A stretch of DNA of 50,140 bases, from contig CAIVAP010000234.1 in NCBI GenBank assembly GCA_903903945.1, positions 1-50,140 of the forward strand. Reading direction: 5' to 3'. The notes below the pieces were generated by a model, which ran no database searches, was not told the origin of the DNA, and saw nothing but the letters and a program-made list of their open reading frames with translations. The position numbers were made by a program, and so were the translations under genes. How positions within the stretch are numbered: position 1 is the stretch's first letter; the number at the start of each line of letters is the position of its first letter. The stretch comes from an uncultured bacterium (GTDB taxonomy: Bacteria > Zixibacteria > MSB-5A5 > CAIYYT01). Of the stretch, positions 36,362 through 45,115 are shown in pieces.

Positions 36362-37845
36362 TACAGTTCCCACTTTCCGAGCGTTTCCCACAATGACGAT
36401 GGCGCACCGGCCGTCACCTCGGCCCCGGTAGTCTGTCTGGCCGACATCGCCAGGACTGCCCCGGCCAGCGCCAACGGCAGATTTTCGCCGATTTCCGGTT
36501 CGCTCCATTCGGGCAAGTGTTGGTCAATAAACCCCGTGAAAAGATTCCCACTGCGATACTCGGGATGTGACAGGCAATCGATCAGAAAACGGACGTTGCT
36601 TTTGATACCAAGGATGCTGTAATCCTTGAGCGCCAAAATCATGCGCTCGGTCGATTCCTCGCGATCTCTGCCATAAGCAATAACCTTGGAGAGAATCGGG
36701 TCATAGTAAATCGGCACATCGCAGCCGCTGTAAATGCCGGAGTCTATTCTAAGGTTGGCGGCGCTCGGTTCATTGAGATAGTGAATCTTCCCCGCCGATG
36801 GCAGAAAACCGATGGCCGGATCTTCAGCATAGATACGACACTCGGTCGCATGACCGCGCGGATGTATATCATCTTGAGTAAACGACAGTTTTTCGCCGGA
36901 CGCGATGCGAATCTGCTCTTTCACCAGATCAATACCGGTGGTCATCTCGGTGACCGGATGTTCCACCTGAATGCGCGTATTGACTTCGAGGAAGTAGTAG
37001 TGCCCCTCAAAGAATAAGAACTCGACCGTTCCCGCCGAAGTATAGTGCGCCGCTTTGGCTGCCGCGACTGCCGCCTGTCCCATCTGCTGTCGCAGTTCCG
37101 GCGTCAACGCTGTCGATGGCGTTTCCTCTATAATCTTCTGGTGTCTCCGCTGGATCGAACACTCGCGCTCGTAAAGATGCACGGTATTGCCAAAGTCATC
37201 CGCGATGACTTGGAACTCGATGTGTCGCGGTCGCTCAAGATATTTTTCGAGATACACTGTCGGATCACTAAACGCAGATTGAGCCTCACGGCGCGCTGCT
37301 TCGACCGATTCAAGAAGCTGATCTTCAGCAGGCACGATGCGCATCCCTTTACCACCACCACCTGACGCAGCTTTGACAAGTACGGGATATCCGATCGCGC
37401 GTGCGAGTTCGATGAAATCTTCAAGGTCACCCGATTTGACCTCGCCGCCAGGAACAATCGGCACCTTTGCTTCAAGCATCATCTCTCGCGCACCCAGCTT
37501 GTTGCCGAGCGAACGGATCGCTTCTGCGCTCGGTCCGATGAAGATCAATCCCGCATCCACCACCGCCTGTGCGAAGTCGGCGTTTTCTGCCAAGAAGCCG
37601 TAACCGGGATGCACAGCATCGCAGCCGGTCTGTTTGGCAGCGTCAATCAGCTTGTCGATGCGCAGATAGCTTTCGGTCGCAGGTGGCGGACCGATCAATA
37701 TAGCTTCATCGGCGCGCAAGACATGCAAGGCGGCAAGGTCTGCTTCAGAGTAGACCGCCACTGTCGGGATATTCATCTCCCGGGCAGCGCGCATTATTCT
37801 CAGGGCAATTTCACCGCGGTTGGCTATGAGGATTTTCTTCAGCAT
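36361..37845 (-). CDS. Biotin carboxylase subunit of an acyl-CoA carboxylase (MCC alpha type)
   Basis: A 494-residue ATP-grasp enzyme that carboxylates biotin with bicarbonate and ATP. It starts MLKKILIANRGEIALRIMRA; SGGGGKGMRIV is the glycine-rich ATP loop, EVNTRIQVEHPVTEM holds catalytic residues, and the C-terminal domain has DSGIYSGCDVPIYYDPILSKVI. About 40 residues beyond the usual AccC end (LPEWSEPEIGENLPLALAGA) correspond to the region that follows this domain in fused alpha subunits. With the biotin carrier downstream and the carboxyltransferase at 39824 it should form a methylcrotonyl-CoA carboxylase; acetyl-CoA or propionyl-CoA as substrate cannot be excluded. Confidence 0.93.
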   Translation of the reverse strand: MLKKILIANRGEIALRIMRAAREMNIPTVAVYSEADLAALHVLRADEAILIGPPPATESYLRIDKLIDAAKQTGCDAVHPGYGFLAENADFAQAVVDAGLIFIGPSAEAIRSLGNKLGAREMMLEAKVPIVPGGEVKSGDLEDFIELARAIGYPVLVKAASGGGGKGMRIVPAEDQLLESVEAARREAQSAFSDPTVYLEKYLERPRHIEFQVIADDFGNTVHLYERECSIQRRHQKIIEETPSTALTPELRQQMGQAAVAAAKAAHYTSAGTVEFLFFEGHYYFLEVNTRIQVEHPVTEMTTGIDLVKEQIRIASGEKLSFTQDDIHPRGHATECRIYAEDPAIGFLPSAGKIHYLNEPSAANLRIDSGIYSGCDVPIYYDPILSKVIAYGRDREESTERMILALKDYSILGIKSNVRFLIDCLSHPEYRSGNLFTGFIDQHLPEWSEPEIGENLPLALAGAVLAMSARQTTGAEVTAGAPSSLWETLGKWEL

Positions 37846-37868
37846 ACGGTTGGTTCGTCAATCTATCG

Positions 37869-37924
37869 TTGTCGGGTTTCTCGCCCAAATCTCACCACTC
37901 ACCGCCACTCGGAATCCGGCCTAC
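37869..37924 (-). repeat. Hairpin repeat, family D
   Basis: On the minus strand the element starts GTAGGCCGGATTCCGAG and ends AAACCCGACAA, closing a long imperfect stem. It is related to the copies at 41517-41573 and 46886-46945. It fills the gap between the winged-helix/nuclease gene and the biotin carboxylase gene. Confidence 0.75.
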
Positions 37925-37933
37925 TGATACCCA

Positions 37934-39010
37934 TCATTTCTTCTTGAGCAACTCATCGCGATTGGACTTTGAGAGCTGCGTGTCTATAAACTTTTCAATT
38001 TCGTCCGGATCCGGATTCTGGCGTTTCGGATCGACCAATATTTCGAATGTGCTCCAGTCGTTTGGGTCTTTGAAATACAGGAATCCAATACCGAACCTCT
38101 CGCATTCCGCCACCAAGCGATCAATTGACTCATTGATCGACTCATCGTCAGTGATTCCATTGGGCAGATATATTGAGAGATAGCTCTTGTGAGCAAAACG
38201 TGAGTGCGAAGCGGTCTCAAAAACGCCAGAAACGTCCACGCAGTTCGCGTGCTTGATTTCGAATGTTATGACATCAAGGATTTTACCTGGGATATAGACG
38301 AAGGCCCTAACTGACACAATCGTGATGTCCGGTCTAGTCCACTTCCCTCCGGTCTTTTTCTTTCCTTGATTTGCTGTCAAATCAATGACGCAATCATTCT
38401 CGTTCAACCCTTCATCCTTCATCCAGTACTGTTTTATACTGTCAAAGAATGGTTGATAAAGGTCTTTCTCTTTTTTGTATTTGGCCTTGACGGTCGAGGA
38501 AGCTGAAGGAGTTCTTCCGGCTAGAAGTAACCTGACCGACCCGCCGAGACCCCTACCCTTCGCCAACAGTCCCTCTGAAATCATTCTGTTACGAACTAAC
38601 CAGTATTGTTCACTGGAGACGCCACTCTTGCCAAGCTTGCCCATCAGATTCTTGTTGCCCAGAGTGCTTCCGTCTTTGGGCAGGCTGTCCATCATGAGTT
38701 TGCGTACTCTTCTTTCTTCTTCTCTCGACAACTCGTTCTTGTCATCACCACCCGACGAAGCCACTGAGGGTATGGTCTCGAGCACTTTGCCAATTCCATT
38801 CAAGTTCAGTCGGATGCTCCCCCCTCGTCCTCTACCAGGTATGACTGTCCCGTTTTTGACGAGGTCTTCTTTCGCTGACCAGAACTCCTCATCCGAATAA
38901 CCGTTCTTCTTGAGGATTTTCAGAACCGCCCTGTTCCCCAATGCAGTTCCGTTGACTGGCAGACAGTCAAGAATCGCCTTGATTGCGATCTTGTCCTCGG
39001 TCCCACTCAT
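37934..39010 (-). CDS. Double winged-helix protein with PD-(D/E)xK nuclease-like domain
   Basis: A 358-residue protein of unknown function. ATG 39010 has GGAGG six to seven bases upstream; a TTG at 39040 would overlap liuC and is less likely. Two repeats resembling winged helices lie at about 8-70 and 100-163; each has LGN(R/K), a YS/SS(D/E)xxxW helix and a wing ending GRGxGGSxRL (59-68, 152-161). After a linker, the C-terminal half shows RPDITIVSV (Asp228) and TFEIKHA (Glu251, Lys253), then FETASHSRFAHKSYLSIYLP. This D...ExK spacing and the SRFAH helix match restriction-endonuclease-like domains of the HrgA/COG2958 kind (by memory, not by search). It sits between the methylglutaconyl-CoA hydratase and biotin carboxylase genes, an odd place for a defence-like gene. 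Confidence 0.7.
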   Translation of the reverse strand: MSGTEDKIAIKAILDCLPVNGTALGNRAVLKILKKNGYSDEEFWSAKEDLVKNGTVIPGRGRGGSIRLNLNGIGKVLETIPSVASSGGDDKNELSREEERRVRKLMMDSLPKDGSTLGNKNLMGKLGKSGVSSEQYWLVRNRMISEGLLAKGRGLGGSVRLLLAGRTPSASSTVKAKYKKEKDLYQPFFDSIKQYWMKDEGLNENDCVIDLTANQGKKKTGGKWTRPDITIVSVRAFVYIPGKILDVITFEIKHANCVDVSGVFETASHSRFAHKSYLSIYLPNGITDDESINESIDRLVAECERFGIGFLYFKDPNDWSTFEILVDPKRQNPDPDEIEKFIDTQLSKSNRDELLKKK

Positions 39011-39032
39011 AATACCCTCCGATCGCTCCCTT

Positions 39033-39821
39033 TTATTCAAGAGCCCATTTAGGTGTGCGTTTATTCAAGAAGGCATCCATCCCTTCCTGACCTTCAGGCG
39101 ACTGCCTCAATTCGGCGATCACCCGCGCTGTGTATTCTTTGAAATCATCTACCGTCAAAGCCGGTACGGTCTGTAACAATTCCTTGCAAACCCGGATCGC
39201 TTCCGGACCCGATGACAACAAGGACTCGACCAAGCCATTGACTGTCGCATCCAGCATTTCATCCGGCACAGCTCTATTCACCAGTCCCGCTTCTAACGCG
39301 CGGTCGGAAGTCAATCGCTCGCCGGTGAGAAAGAATTCGCGTGCTTTGCCCTCGCCAACGCGCTTGATGACATAAGGCGAAATACATGCCGGCACGACAC
39401 CTATCTTCACTTCGCTGAACGAAAAGACTGCGCTCTGCGCTGCAACCGCGATATCGGTCACGGCCACGAATCCTGTGCCGCCGCCGATAGCTGCGCCATT
39501 GATGCGACCGATCACCGGTTTGGGAAATGAGTAGATATCCCAGAACAGATCAGCCAACCGTCGCGCTTCGTCGAGATTGTCTTCGAAAGCGGAGTCTTTG
39601 ACACGTCGCATCCAGTTGAGATCGGCCCCCGCGCAGAATGATTTGCCGTCGCCGCTGAGTATGACAACGCGTACGTCAGGATCGGTCTTGAGTCGCTTAA
39701 AGGCGAAAGTCATTTCATCAATAACTTGATCGTTGAAAGCGTTGTGGACTTCCGGTCGGCAAAACGTCACCCTGCCGATCTTACCGGCGGTCTCAACCCG
39801 TACTGTTCGCGAACCATTCAT
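39033..39821 (-). CDS. liuC: Methylglutaconyl-CoA hydratase-like enoyl-CoA hydratase
   Basis: A 262-residue crotonase-fold enzyme. The oxyanion-hole segments are SFCAGADLNWM and NGAAIGGGTGFVAVTDI; the C-terminal LLQTVPALTVDDFKEYTARVIAELRQSPEGQEGM with the final FLNKRTPKW is normal. The CAGADLNWM motif and the neighbouring carboxylase subunits point to hydration of 3-methylglutaconyl-CoA to HMG-CoA in leucine breakdown. Other enoyl-CoA hydratase substrates are possible. It is three bases from the carboxyltransferase gene and 22 bases before the winged-helix/nuclease gene. Confidence 0.85.
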   Translation of the reverse strand: MNGSRTVRVETAGKIGRVTFCRPEVHNAFNDQVIDEMTFAFKRLKTDPDVRVVILSGDGKSFCAGADLNWMRRVKDSAFEDNLDEARRLADLFWDIYSFPKPVIGRINGAAIGGGTGFVAVTDIAVAAQSAVFSFSEVKIGVVPACISPYVIKRVGEGKAREFFLTGERLTSDRALEAGLVNRAVPDEMLDATVNGLVESLLSSGPEAIRVCKELLQTVPALTVDDFKEYTARVIAELRQSPEGQEGMDAFLNKRTPKWALE

Positions 39822-39823
39822 AG

Positions 39824-41431
39824 TTACATCCTGAAGATGCCGAAATTGGCATCGGGTATTTCGCGGTTAAGAGAAACTGAGATCGCCAGACCCAACAAAT
39901 CGCGCGTCTTGAGCGGATCAATAATCCCGTCATCCCAGAGACGCGCGGTTGAATAGTATGGCGATGATTCCTGTTCATATTTGTCGACTGTCGGCTTCTT
40001 GAACTCCGCTTCCATCTCCGGTGTCAACGCAACGCCCTTTTTCTTGAGCTGTGCTTTCTTGACACTCCAAAGTACGTCCGCCGCCTGCTCACCCCCCATG
40101 ACGCAAATTTTGCCGGCAGGCCACATCCAAAGGAAATTCGGATCGTATCCGCGCCCGCACATAGCATAGTTGCCCGCGCCATACGATCCACCGACTATCA
40201 CCGTGAACTTCGGTACCTGCGCGTTGGCGACGGCATGCACCAGTTTCGCGCCATCGCGCGCGATGCCGCCATGTTCGTACTTCTTGCCGACGATGAAGCC
40301 GGTGATATTCTGCAGGAAGATCAAAGGTATCTTACGCAATGCGCAGAGTTCAATAAAGTGCGCACCCTTCAAAGATGACTCGCTGAACAGCACACCGTTG
40401 TTGCCAATGATGCCGACCATGTAGCCATGAATCCGTGCAAAACCGCAGATCAACGTGGGAGCATAGAGTGTTTTGAATTCTTGAAAACGGCTGCCGTCGA
40501 CAACGCGCGCAATCAATTCGCGAATATCATACGGTGTGCGCAATTCGGTTGGGACGACCCCATAAAGCTCTTGGGGATCGTAGTACGGCTCTTCCGTAGC
40601 CGCGCGATCGAGTGGATATTTGGCTGTCCGATTGAGTGCTTCGATGATGTTCCGGCACGTTGCCAGCGCATGTTCGTCGTTGAGCGCATAGTGATCTGCG
40701 GTACCCGATATGCGACAATGCACATCAGCCCCGCCGAGGTCCTCATCGGTGACTTCCTCGCCGGTTGCCGCTTTCACTAGCGGTGGTCCGCCGATAAAAA
40801 TCGTTCCCTGCTTGCGGACAATAATAGCTTCGTCTGACATCGCCGGAACATAAGCACCACCCGCGGTACAACTACCGAGTACAACGGCAATCTGCGGAAT
40901 GCGCAATCCCGAAAGTGTTGCCTGATTGTAGAAAATCTTGCCGAAGTGATCACGATCAGGAAACGTCCCTGACTGCTCCGGCAAAAAGATTCCCCCCGAA
41001 TCAACCAGATAGACGCACGGCAAATTGTTCTTGCGGGCTATCTCCTGCGCGCGGACATGCTTCTTGATCGTCATCGGGAAATAGGTGCCGCCTTTGACAG
41101 TGGCGTCATTGGCAACAACGAGCACTTCCCTGCCATGTACAACGCCGATGCCGGTTACCATGCCGGCAGCGGGAGCAGCATTGTCGTACATATCGCAGGC
41201 AGCCAGCGGCGACAATTCGATGAACGGACTATTGTCATCGAACAATCGGTCGAGTCGCTCGCGAACAGTCAGTTTGCCGCGCGCTTTGTGACGCGCGACC
41301 GCTTCGGGCGGTCCACCCTGTCGTGCCTTCTCCATGCGGCTGCGGAGTTGTTCCACAATCCGCTTGTTCTCATCATAGTTCGCCTGATACTCGGGCGATT
41401 TTGTGTCAACCTTGGTTTCGATCCGATACAT
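39824..41431 (-). CDS. mccB: Methylcrotonyl-CoA carboxylase, carboxyltransferase subunit
   Basis: A 535-residue carboxyltransferase (beta subunit) moving the carboxyl group from biotin to 3-methylcrotonyl-CoA. ATG 41431 gives [19 protein letters not shown]; a GTG at 41440 is three codons earlier. [51 protein letters not shown], and [20 protein letters not shown] are characteristic of the MCC beta family and differ from AccD or propionyl-CoA carboxylases. The C-terminal half has [20 protein letters not shown]. Its partners are the biotin carboxylase and carrier at 35855-37845. A composite repeat lies just upstream. Confidence 0.93.
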   Translation of the reverse strand: MYRIETKVDTKSPEYQANYDENKRIVEQLRSRMEKARQGGPPEAVARHKARGKLTVRERLDRLFDDNSPFIELSPLAACDMYDNAAPAAGMVTGIGVVHGREVLVVANDATVKGGTYFPMTIKKHVRAQEIARKNNLPCVYLVDSGGIFLPEQSGTFPDRDHFGKIFYNQATLSGLRIPQIAVVLGSCTAGGAYVPAMSDEAIIVRKQGTIFIGGPPLVKAATGEEVTDEDLGGADVHCRISGTADHYALNDEHALATCRNIIEALNRTAKYPLDRAATEEPYYDPQELYGVVPTELRTPYDIRELIARVVDGSRFQEFKTLYAPTLICGFARIHGYMVGIIGNNGVLFSESSLKGAHFIELCALRKIPLIFLQNITGFIVGKKYEHGGIARDGAKLVHAVANAQVPKFTVIVGGSYGAGNYAMCGRGYDPNFLWMWPAGKICVMGGEQAADVLWSVKKAQLKKKGVALTPEMEAEFKKPTVDKYEQESSPYYSTARLWDDGIIDPLKTRDLLGLAISVSLNREIPDANFGIFRM

Positions 41432-41477
41432 CGGTGTCACTCACTCTCGTCAGTGTACCTGTCACATTACACAAGAT

Positions 41478-41620
41478 GTCAAAACCGAAGCGGTTTTGAC
41501 CTACAAACCTAATCAGTTGTCGGGTTTCTTGCGCCCTTCCCCGCATCCCATCACCGCTCGGAACCCGACCTACGAACCTCCCAACCCTACCCACTGGATT
41601 CCCGCCTGCGCGGGAATGAC
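41478..41620 (-). repeat. Composite hairpin repeat (families C, D and E), copy 1
   Basis: Three hairpins in a row: C at 41478-41504 (minus-strand GTAGGTCAAAACC, loop, GGTTTTGAC), D at 41517-41573 (GTAGGTCGGGTTCCGAG ... AACCCGACAA), and E at 41595-41620 (ATTCCCGC/GCGGGAAT). The order, spacing and most bases recur at 46851-46992. It separates the DUF35 gene from mccB. Confidence 0.85.
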
Positions 41621-41631
41621 AATCGCTACGG

Positions 41632-42024
41632 TTAAATCAACGGAACGAATTTGTAGCCGTAGCCAATCACACCCGCATGGCCGTCGGTCTGCACGCGGCG
41701 GAACTCGATCTGCAAATCCATGCCGGTCTTGATGTCGGCGGCGGCAATGTCAACGACCTGCGCCGTTATTTTGACACCCTCCAGGAATTCGCAGATGCCG
41801 AGCGCGAAAGGCGACTCGTCTTTGAACTGACTGGCAGGTGTATGGATGACCGTGTAGCTAATCAGCTTGCCGATCGCCGAGACGTTGATCGTGTCGAATT
41901 CTCTATGGCCGCACTCGCGACAAATCAAACGATGGGGGAAAAACACTGCGCCGCATTTCTTGCACTTGGCCGCTTCAAGACGATAGCGATGCGGCATCTC
42001 ACGCGCGACTCTCGCTGGAAACAT
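41632..42024 (-). CDS. DUF35 zinc-ribbon/OB-fold acyl-CoA binding protein
   Basis: A 130-residue DUF35 protein: N-terminal rubredoxin-like zinc ribbon (C21, C24, C35, C38 in CKKCGAVFFPHRLICREC) and C-terminal OB fold (about 50-130, GKLISYTVIHTPASQF ... ALGICEFLEGVKITAQV). In methanogenic archaea this family joins the thiolase and HMG-CoA synthase in one complex and holds the shared CoA-binding site so that acetoacetyl-CoA passes between them. Its ATG shares a base with the stop of the thiolase gene (TAATG), as expected for such a complex. Confidence 0.9.
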   Translation of the reverse strand: MFPARVAREMPHRYRLEAAKCKKCGAVFFPHRLICRECGHREFDTINVSAIGKLISYTVIHTPASQFKDESPFALGICEFLEGVKITAQVVDIAAADIKTGMDLQIEFRRVQTDGHAGVIGYGYKFVPLI

Positions 42025-43181
42025 TATGCCACCTCCATGATATGCACAACCGAACTGCCACCGGAACCACCCATGTTTTGCGTCATGCCAATCTTAGCGT
42101 TTTTGACCTGACGCTTACCAGCCTCGCCGCGAAGCTGATGCACGATTTCAATCGCCTGTGCAACACCTGTCGCTCCGACAGGATGACCTTTGGATTTCAG
42201 ACCACCCGAGGCGTTGATCGGGAACTTGCCCTCGACACGGGTTTCACCATTGACACAGGCGAGCGCACCCTTGCCTGCCGGAAACATACCGAGCGCTTCG
42301 CTGACTATAATCTCAGCGATCGTGAAGCAGTCATGTACTTCCGTTACATTGATGTCGCCTATTTTCTTCCCTGCCATCTTGAGTGCCTGCTCTGCCGAGA
42401 TTCTAACGGCATCAAGACTGGTCAGATCGCGGCGATCATGCAGCGCTATTGAATCGGTAGCCATGCCGCAGCCGATGATCTTGATCGGCGGTTTGTCGGA
42501 GAATTCCTTGGCGCGACTCAATGGACAGAGAATCAACGCTGCTGCGCCATCGGTGATCGGTGAGCAGTCGAGAATCCGCAGCGGATCGGCGACCATCACC
42601 GATTCGTTGACCTGTTGCACAGTTAGCTTCATTTGATATTGCGCATTGGGATTGTTCAGACCGTTGTCGTGATTTTTGACCGCGACCGCGGAAAGCTGAT
42701 CTCTCGTTGCGCCATATCTTTCCATATAGGCACGCGCCATCAGCGCATACAGTCCGGGGAATGTCGCACCGTGGAAAACTTCGTATTCCTGATCGGCAGC
42801 GGTTGCCAGCGCGTAGGTTGCGCCGTCGCCGGAGACATCAGTCATCTTCTCAACGCCACCCACCAGCACAATATCACTCATGCCGGAAGCGACCTCAATA
42901 AAGCCGCAGCGAAGAGCCGCACCACCGGAGGCGCAGGCCGACTCAACGCGCGTGGCGGCCAAGTGTTTCTGTCCGAGGTAGTCCGCCATGATTGAACCGA
43001 CATGTTCCTGCCCGACGAATAATCCGCCCGTCATGCAGCCGATGTACATGTGGTCAATCTTGGGAACCTTGGTATCACTAATGGCGTTCAAAGCCGCTTC
43101 GACAAAGAGGTCACGGAACGATTTTTCCCACAACTCTCCCCATTTCTGCATGCCGACGCCGACTATTGCTACATCTCTCAT
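42024..43181 (-). CDS. Archaeal-type acetyl-CoA acetyltransferase (thiolase)
   Basis: A 385-residue SCP2/archaeal-type thiolase. ATG 43181 is chosen because GGAG is seven bases away; ATG 43187 is only one base from it. It starts [16 protein letters not shown]. The nucleophile is Cys83 in [22 protein letters not shown] and [14 protein letters not shown] supply the other active residues, and [14 protein letters not shown] closes the chain. Compared with the thiolase at 34464 it lacks the C-terminal CxG motif, as in the archaeal enzymes that depend on DUF35 partners. It is flanked by HMG-CoA synthase (11-base gap) and DUF35 (one-base overlap). Confidence 0.92.
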   Translation of the reverse strand: MRDVAIVGVGMQKWGELWEKSFRDLFVEAALNAISDTKVPKIDHMYIGCMTGGLFVGQEHVGSIMADYLGQKHLAATRVESACASGGAALRCGFIEVASGMSDIVLVGGVEKMTDVSGDGATYALATAADQEYEVFHGATFPGLYALMARAYMERYGATRDQLSAVAVKNHDNGLNNPNAQYQMKLTVQQVNESVMVADPLRILDCSPITDGAAALILCPLSRAKEFSDKPPIKIIGCGMATDSIALHDRRDLTSLDAVRISAEQALKMAGKKIGDINVTEVHDCFTIAEIIVSEALGMFPAGKGALACVNGETRVEGKFPINASGGLKSKGHPVGATGVAQAIEIVHQLRGEAGKRQVKNAKIGMTQNMGGSGGSSVVHIMEVA

Positions 43182-43192
43182 CGTCATACTCC

Positions 43193-44248
43193 TTAATCGT
43201 TCTTGATGATTTTGTGACGGAACTTGGCGTAGGTGCCATAGTCGATGTAAACCTTCTTTTCATCAAGGAGCGTGAAGGTCTGCGTCGTGATGTTCTGCAC
43301 CTCTTTGATCCGCTCGGTAACGCGCCAGATAAAACCATCCGAGCCGGCGCCGGAACCATAAGACACCATGAAAATGCGGTCACCCGGTTTGGCAACATCG
43401 AGAATCGCCGTCAATCCGATCGGGGAAGCACCGGAATAGGTATTGCCCAGTCGCGGTGTTAGGCGTCCGCGTTCCATCTGCTCTTTCTTGAAGCCGAGCA
43501 TCTGCCCAACCCGCATCGGGAATTTGCCGTTTGGCTGATGGAACACCGCCCACTGGAAGTCCGACGGTTTCGTGCCTGACTTCTCAAACAGCGATTTCGC
43601 AGCGCCAGTCGTGTGTTTGAAGTATGCCGGTTCACCGGTATAGCGACCGCCATGCTGCGGATAGAACTGATGTTCGCGTCGCCAGAAATCGGGAGTGTCA
43701 GTCATGAAGCTGGTCGTGTACTCGATTTCCGCAACGATGTTTTCGGCGCCCATCACAAACGCTGCTGCGCCTGCGGATGCGGAATACTCCAAAGCATCAC
43801 CGGGTGCGCCTTGCGAAGTGTCGGCGGCAATCGCCATGCCATATTCGATGTCGCCCGACTTGACAAGCATCAATGTCGTATACATCGCTTCCGTGCCTGC
43901 CTTGCAAGCAAACTCGTAGTCAGCACAACGACAGAACGGCACCGCGCCAATGGCCTCGGCAACAACCGTTCCGGACGGTTTTACGGCGTACGGATGAGAC
44001 TCCGAGCCGATGTACATGGAACTGATCTGACTGCCTTTGATGCCGGCACGCTTAAGAGCGCGTTTGGCGGCTTCAACGGCAAGAGTGATCGCATCACAGT
44101 CGGGGGGTGGCACTGATTTTTCCCAGAGTTCCAGACCGCGCTTGTACGAGGGCGCATCAGCGCCCCAGGTCTTGGCGATCTCCTCGACCTTGATCCGGTA
44201 CCGGGGAATGTGCGCTCCGTAACCGACAATTCCAACTTTTCTGGTCAT
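43193..44248 (-). CDS. Archaeal-type hydroxymethylglutaryl-CoA synthase
   Basis: A 351-residue HMG-CoA synthase of the archaeal class (shorter than the bacterial MvaS/eukaryotic forms). It condenses acetyl-CoA with acetoacetyl-Co[21 protein letters not shown] is the archaeal start; Glu83 in [14 protein letters not shown], Cys115 in [12 protein letters not shown] and His237 in [11 protein letters not shown] are the likely catalytic set. [19 protein letters not shown] and [11 protein letters not shown] are conserved. It is the first gene of the long acyl-CoA run. In archaea it feeds the mevalonate pathway; here no other mevalonate genes are in the window, and the neighbours are leucine-catabolic. 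Confidence 0.92.
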   Translation of the reverse strand: MTRKVGIVGYGAHIPRYRIKVEEIAKTWGADAPSYKRGLELWEKSVPPPDCDAITLAVEAAKRALKRAGIKGSQISSMYIGSESHPYAVKPSGTVVAEAIGAVPFCRCADYEFACKAGTEAMYTTLMLVKSGDIEYGMAIAADTSQGAPGDALEYSASAGAAAFVMGAENIVAEIEYTTSFMTDTPDFWRREHQFYPQHGGRYTGEPAYFKHTTGAAKSLFEKSGTKPSDFQWAVFHQPNGKFPMRVGQMLGFKKEQMERGRLTPRLGNTYSGASPIGLTAILDVAKPGDRIFMVSYGSGAGSDGFIWRVTERIKEVQNITTQTFTLLDEKKVYIDYGTYAKFRHKIIKND

Positions 44249-44468
44249 AGAAGCACCTCGATATTAGTTAATCTACAATTGTCTAACACTCTGCATCTTG
44301 TACGCGCCTTTCGGCTTAAGATTCAGATGCTAAGCATTTGCACTCCGAAAGTCAAGGTTTTTGGGCGGGGAGCAAAGTTGGGTTGCGGATGGAAATGGGT
44401 GCAATTATGACCGGCAAACTCCGGTTGCATTAGGTCCTAGCCGACACCGCTCCGCCGAAGACGGATTG

Positions 44469-44535
44469 GTAGGATAGGCATTCTTGCCTGTCCAGTTCGT
44501 GTCGAAGACGGATTGGTAGGAATGCCTAACCTACC
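44469..44535 (+). repeat. Hairpin repeats, family F
   Basis: GTAGGATAGGCA, loop TTCT, GCCTGTCC at 44469-44493, and a short palindrome GGTAGGAATGCC...AACCTACC at 44515-44535. The intervening text repeats GAAGACGGATTG. The first stem is nearly that of the terminator at 17344. Confidence 0.7.
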
Positions 44536-44544
44536 GAAGGAACC

Positions 44545-44757
44545 CGCGGCAGGCGAGGAGAGGTTGTCCCATAAGTTACGCCTTGGGCATACAAGCCAAG
44601 GATAGCGTGCAATGTGTAGGGGTCGCCCTTGCGGCGACCCGCATGAACATTGGACCAAACGACGAACCCGAAGGCGCACGCTGTACGCCGCTACCAGAAA
44701 TGCTTCTCTTGTCGGCAAAAACCACGCTTATGGGACAACCTCAGGACGACTGCCGCG
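44545..44757. mobile_element. MITE-like element with about 36-base inverted ends
   Basis: The ends 44545-44580 and 44722-44757 are inverted copies: CGCGGCAG at the tips and an exact 16-base match GAGGTTGTCCCATAAG inside (44560-44575 against 44727-44742). The 213-base unit has no gene and carries a REP hairpin in its centre. It may be a non-autonomous transposable element or a large cruciform repeat. Confidence 0.55.
44616..44640 (+). repeat. REP hairpin, family G
   Basis: GTAGGGGTCGCC, CTTGC, GGCGACCC: an eight-base stem after a GTAG foot. It lies inside the inverted-repeat element. Confidence 0.75.
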
Positions 44758-44800
44758 CACAGAAATGTCAAAGCACAGGCGGGTCTGACCTACCAAGCTC

Positions 44801-44920
44801 TCACTTATTAGTAGTACGCTTTGGTTGCTTATCCTGGTTCTCTTTTTCTTTTTGTCCCTGCTTGGTTTGCTTCTGTTTCTGACCCTTGTCCTTATCCTTT
44901 TTTCCGCCTTTGTCGCCCAT
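44801..44920 (-). CDS. Small lysine/glutamine-rich protein
   Basis: A 39-residue protein with start MGDKGGKKDKDKGQKQKQ and end KPKRTTNK-like basic tail (QPKRTTNK), 15 Lys and 7 Gln in all. The ATG at 44920 follows AAGGAG with a seven-base spacer, the strongest ribosome binding site in this stretch, and the frame ends cleanly in TGA. The composition, without hydrophobic residues, implies a disordered, highly basic peptide that could bind nucleic acid or membranes. Very similar short MGDKGxKKDK proteins occur as unnamed genes in other bacteria (from memory, not a search). It is too short for most gene callers. Confidence 0.6.
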   Translation of the reverse strand: MGDKGGKKDKDKGQKQKQTKQGQKEKENQDKQPKRTTNK

Positions 44921-45115
44921 GGTGTGTCTCCTTTCCGAGTGTCTTCACTGTGGTTAGGCCTAACATGTTATTATACAATGCTTCCTATGGTAGCGAAGCT
45001 CAACAAATTAGGAAAAGAATAAAAAGGAGGGTGGCGGAAGCATGGGTGCGCGGGGGGACGGAAGGTGGCGATGAGGGATACCATGCGGGACTGTGGAGCT
45101 GGCAGGAGAAGGGGT

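Larger units (their letters stand above)
44249..44800. other. Repeat-rich intergenic region
   Basis: About 550 bases with no gene that has both a ribosome binding site and a plausible product. It contains several GTAGG-foot hairpins and a long inverted repeat (listed separately), and must include the promoter of the HMG-CoA synthase operon. A worn C-type element is at 44767-44793 (minus-strand foot GTAGGTCAGACC). Confidence 0.6.
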
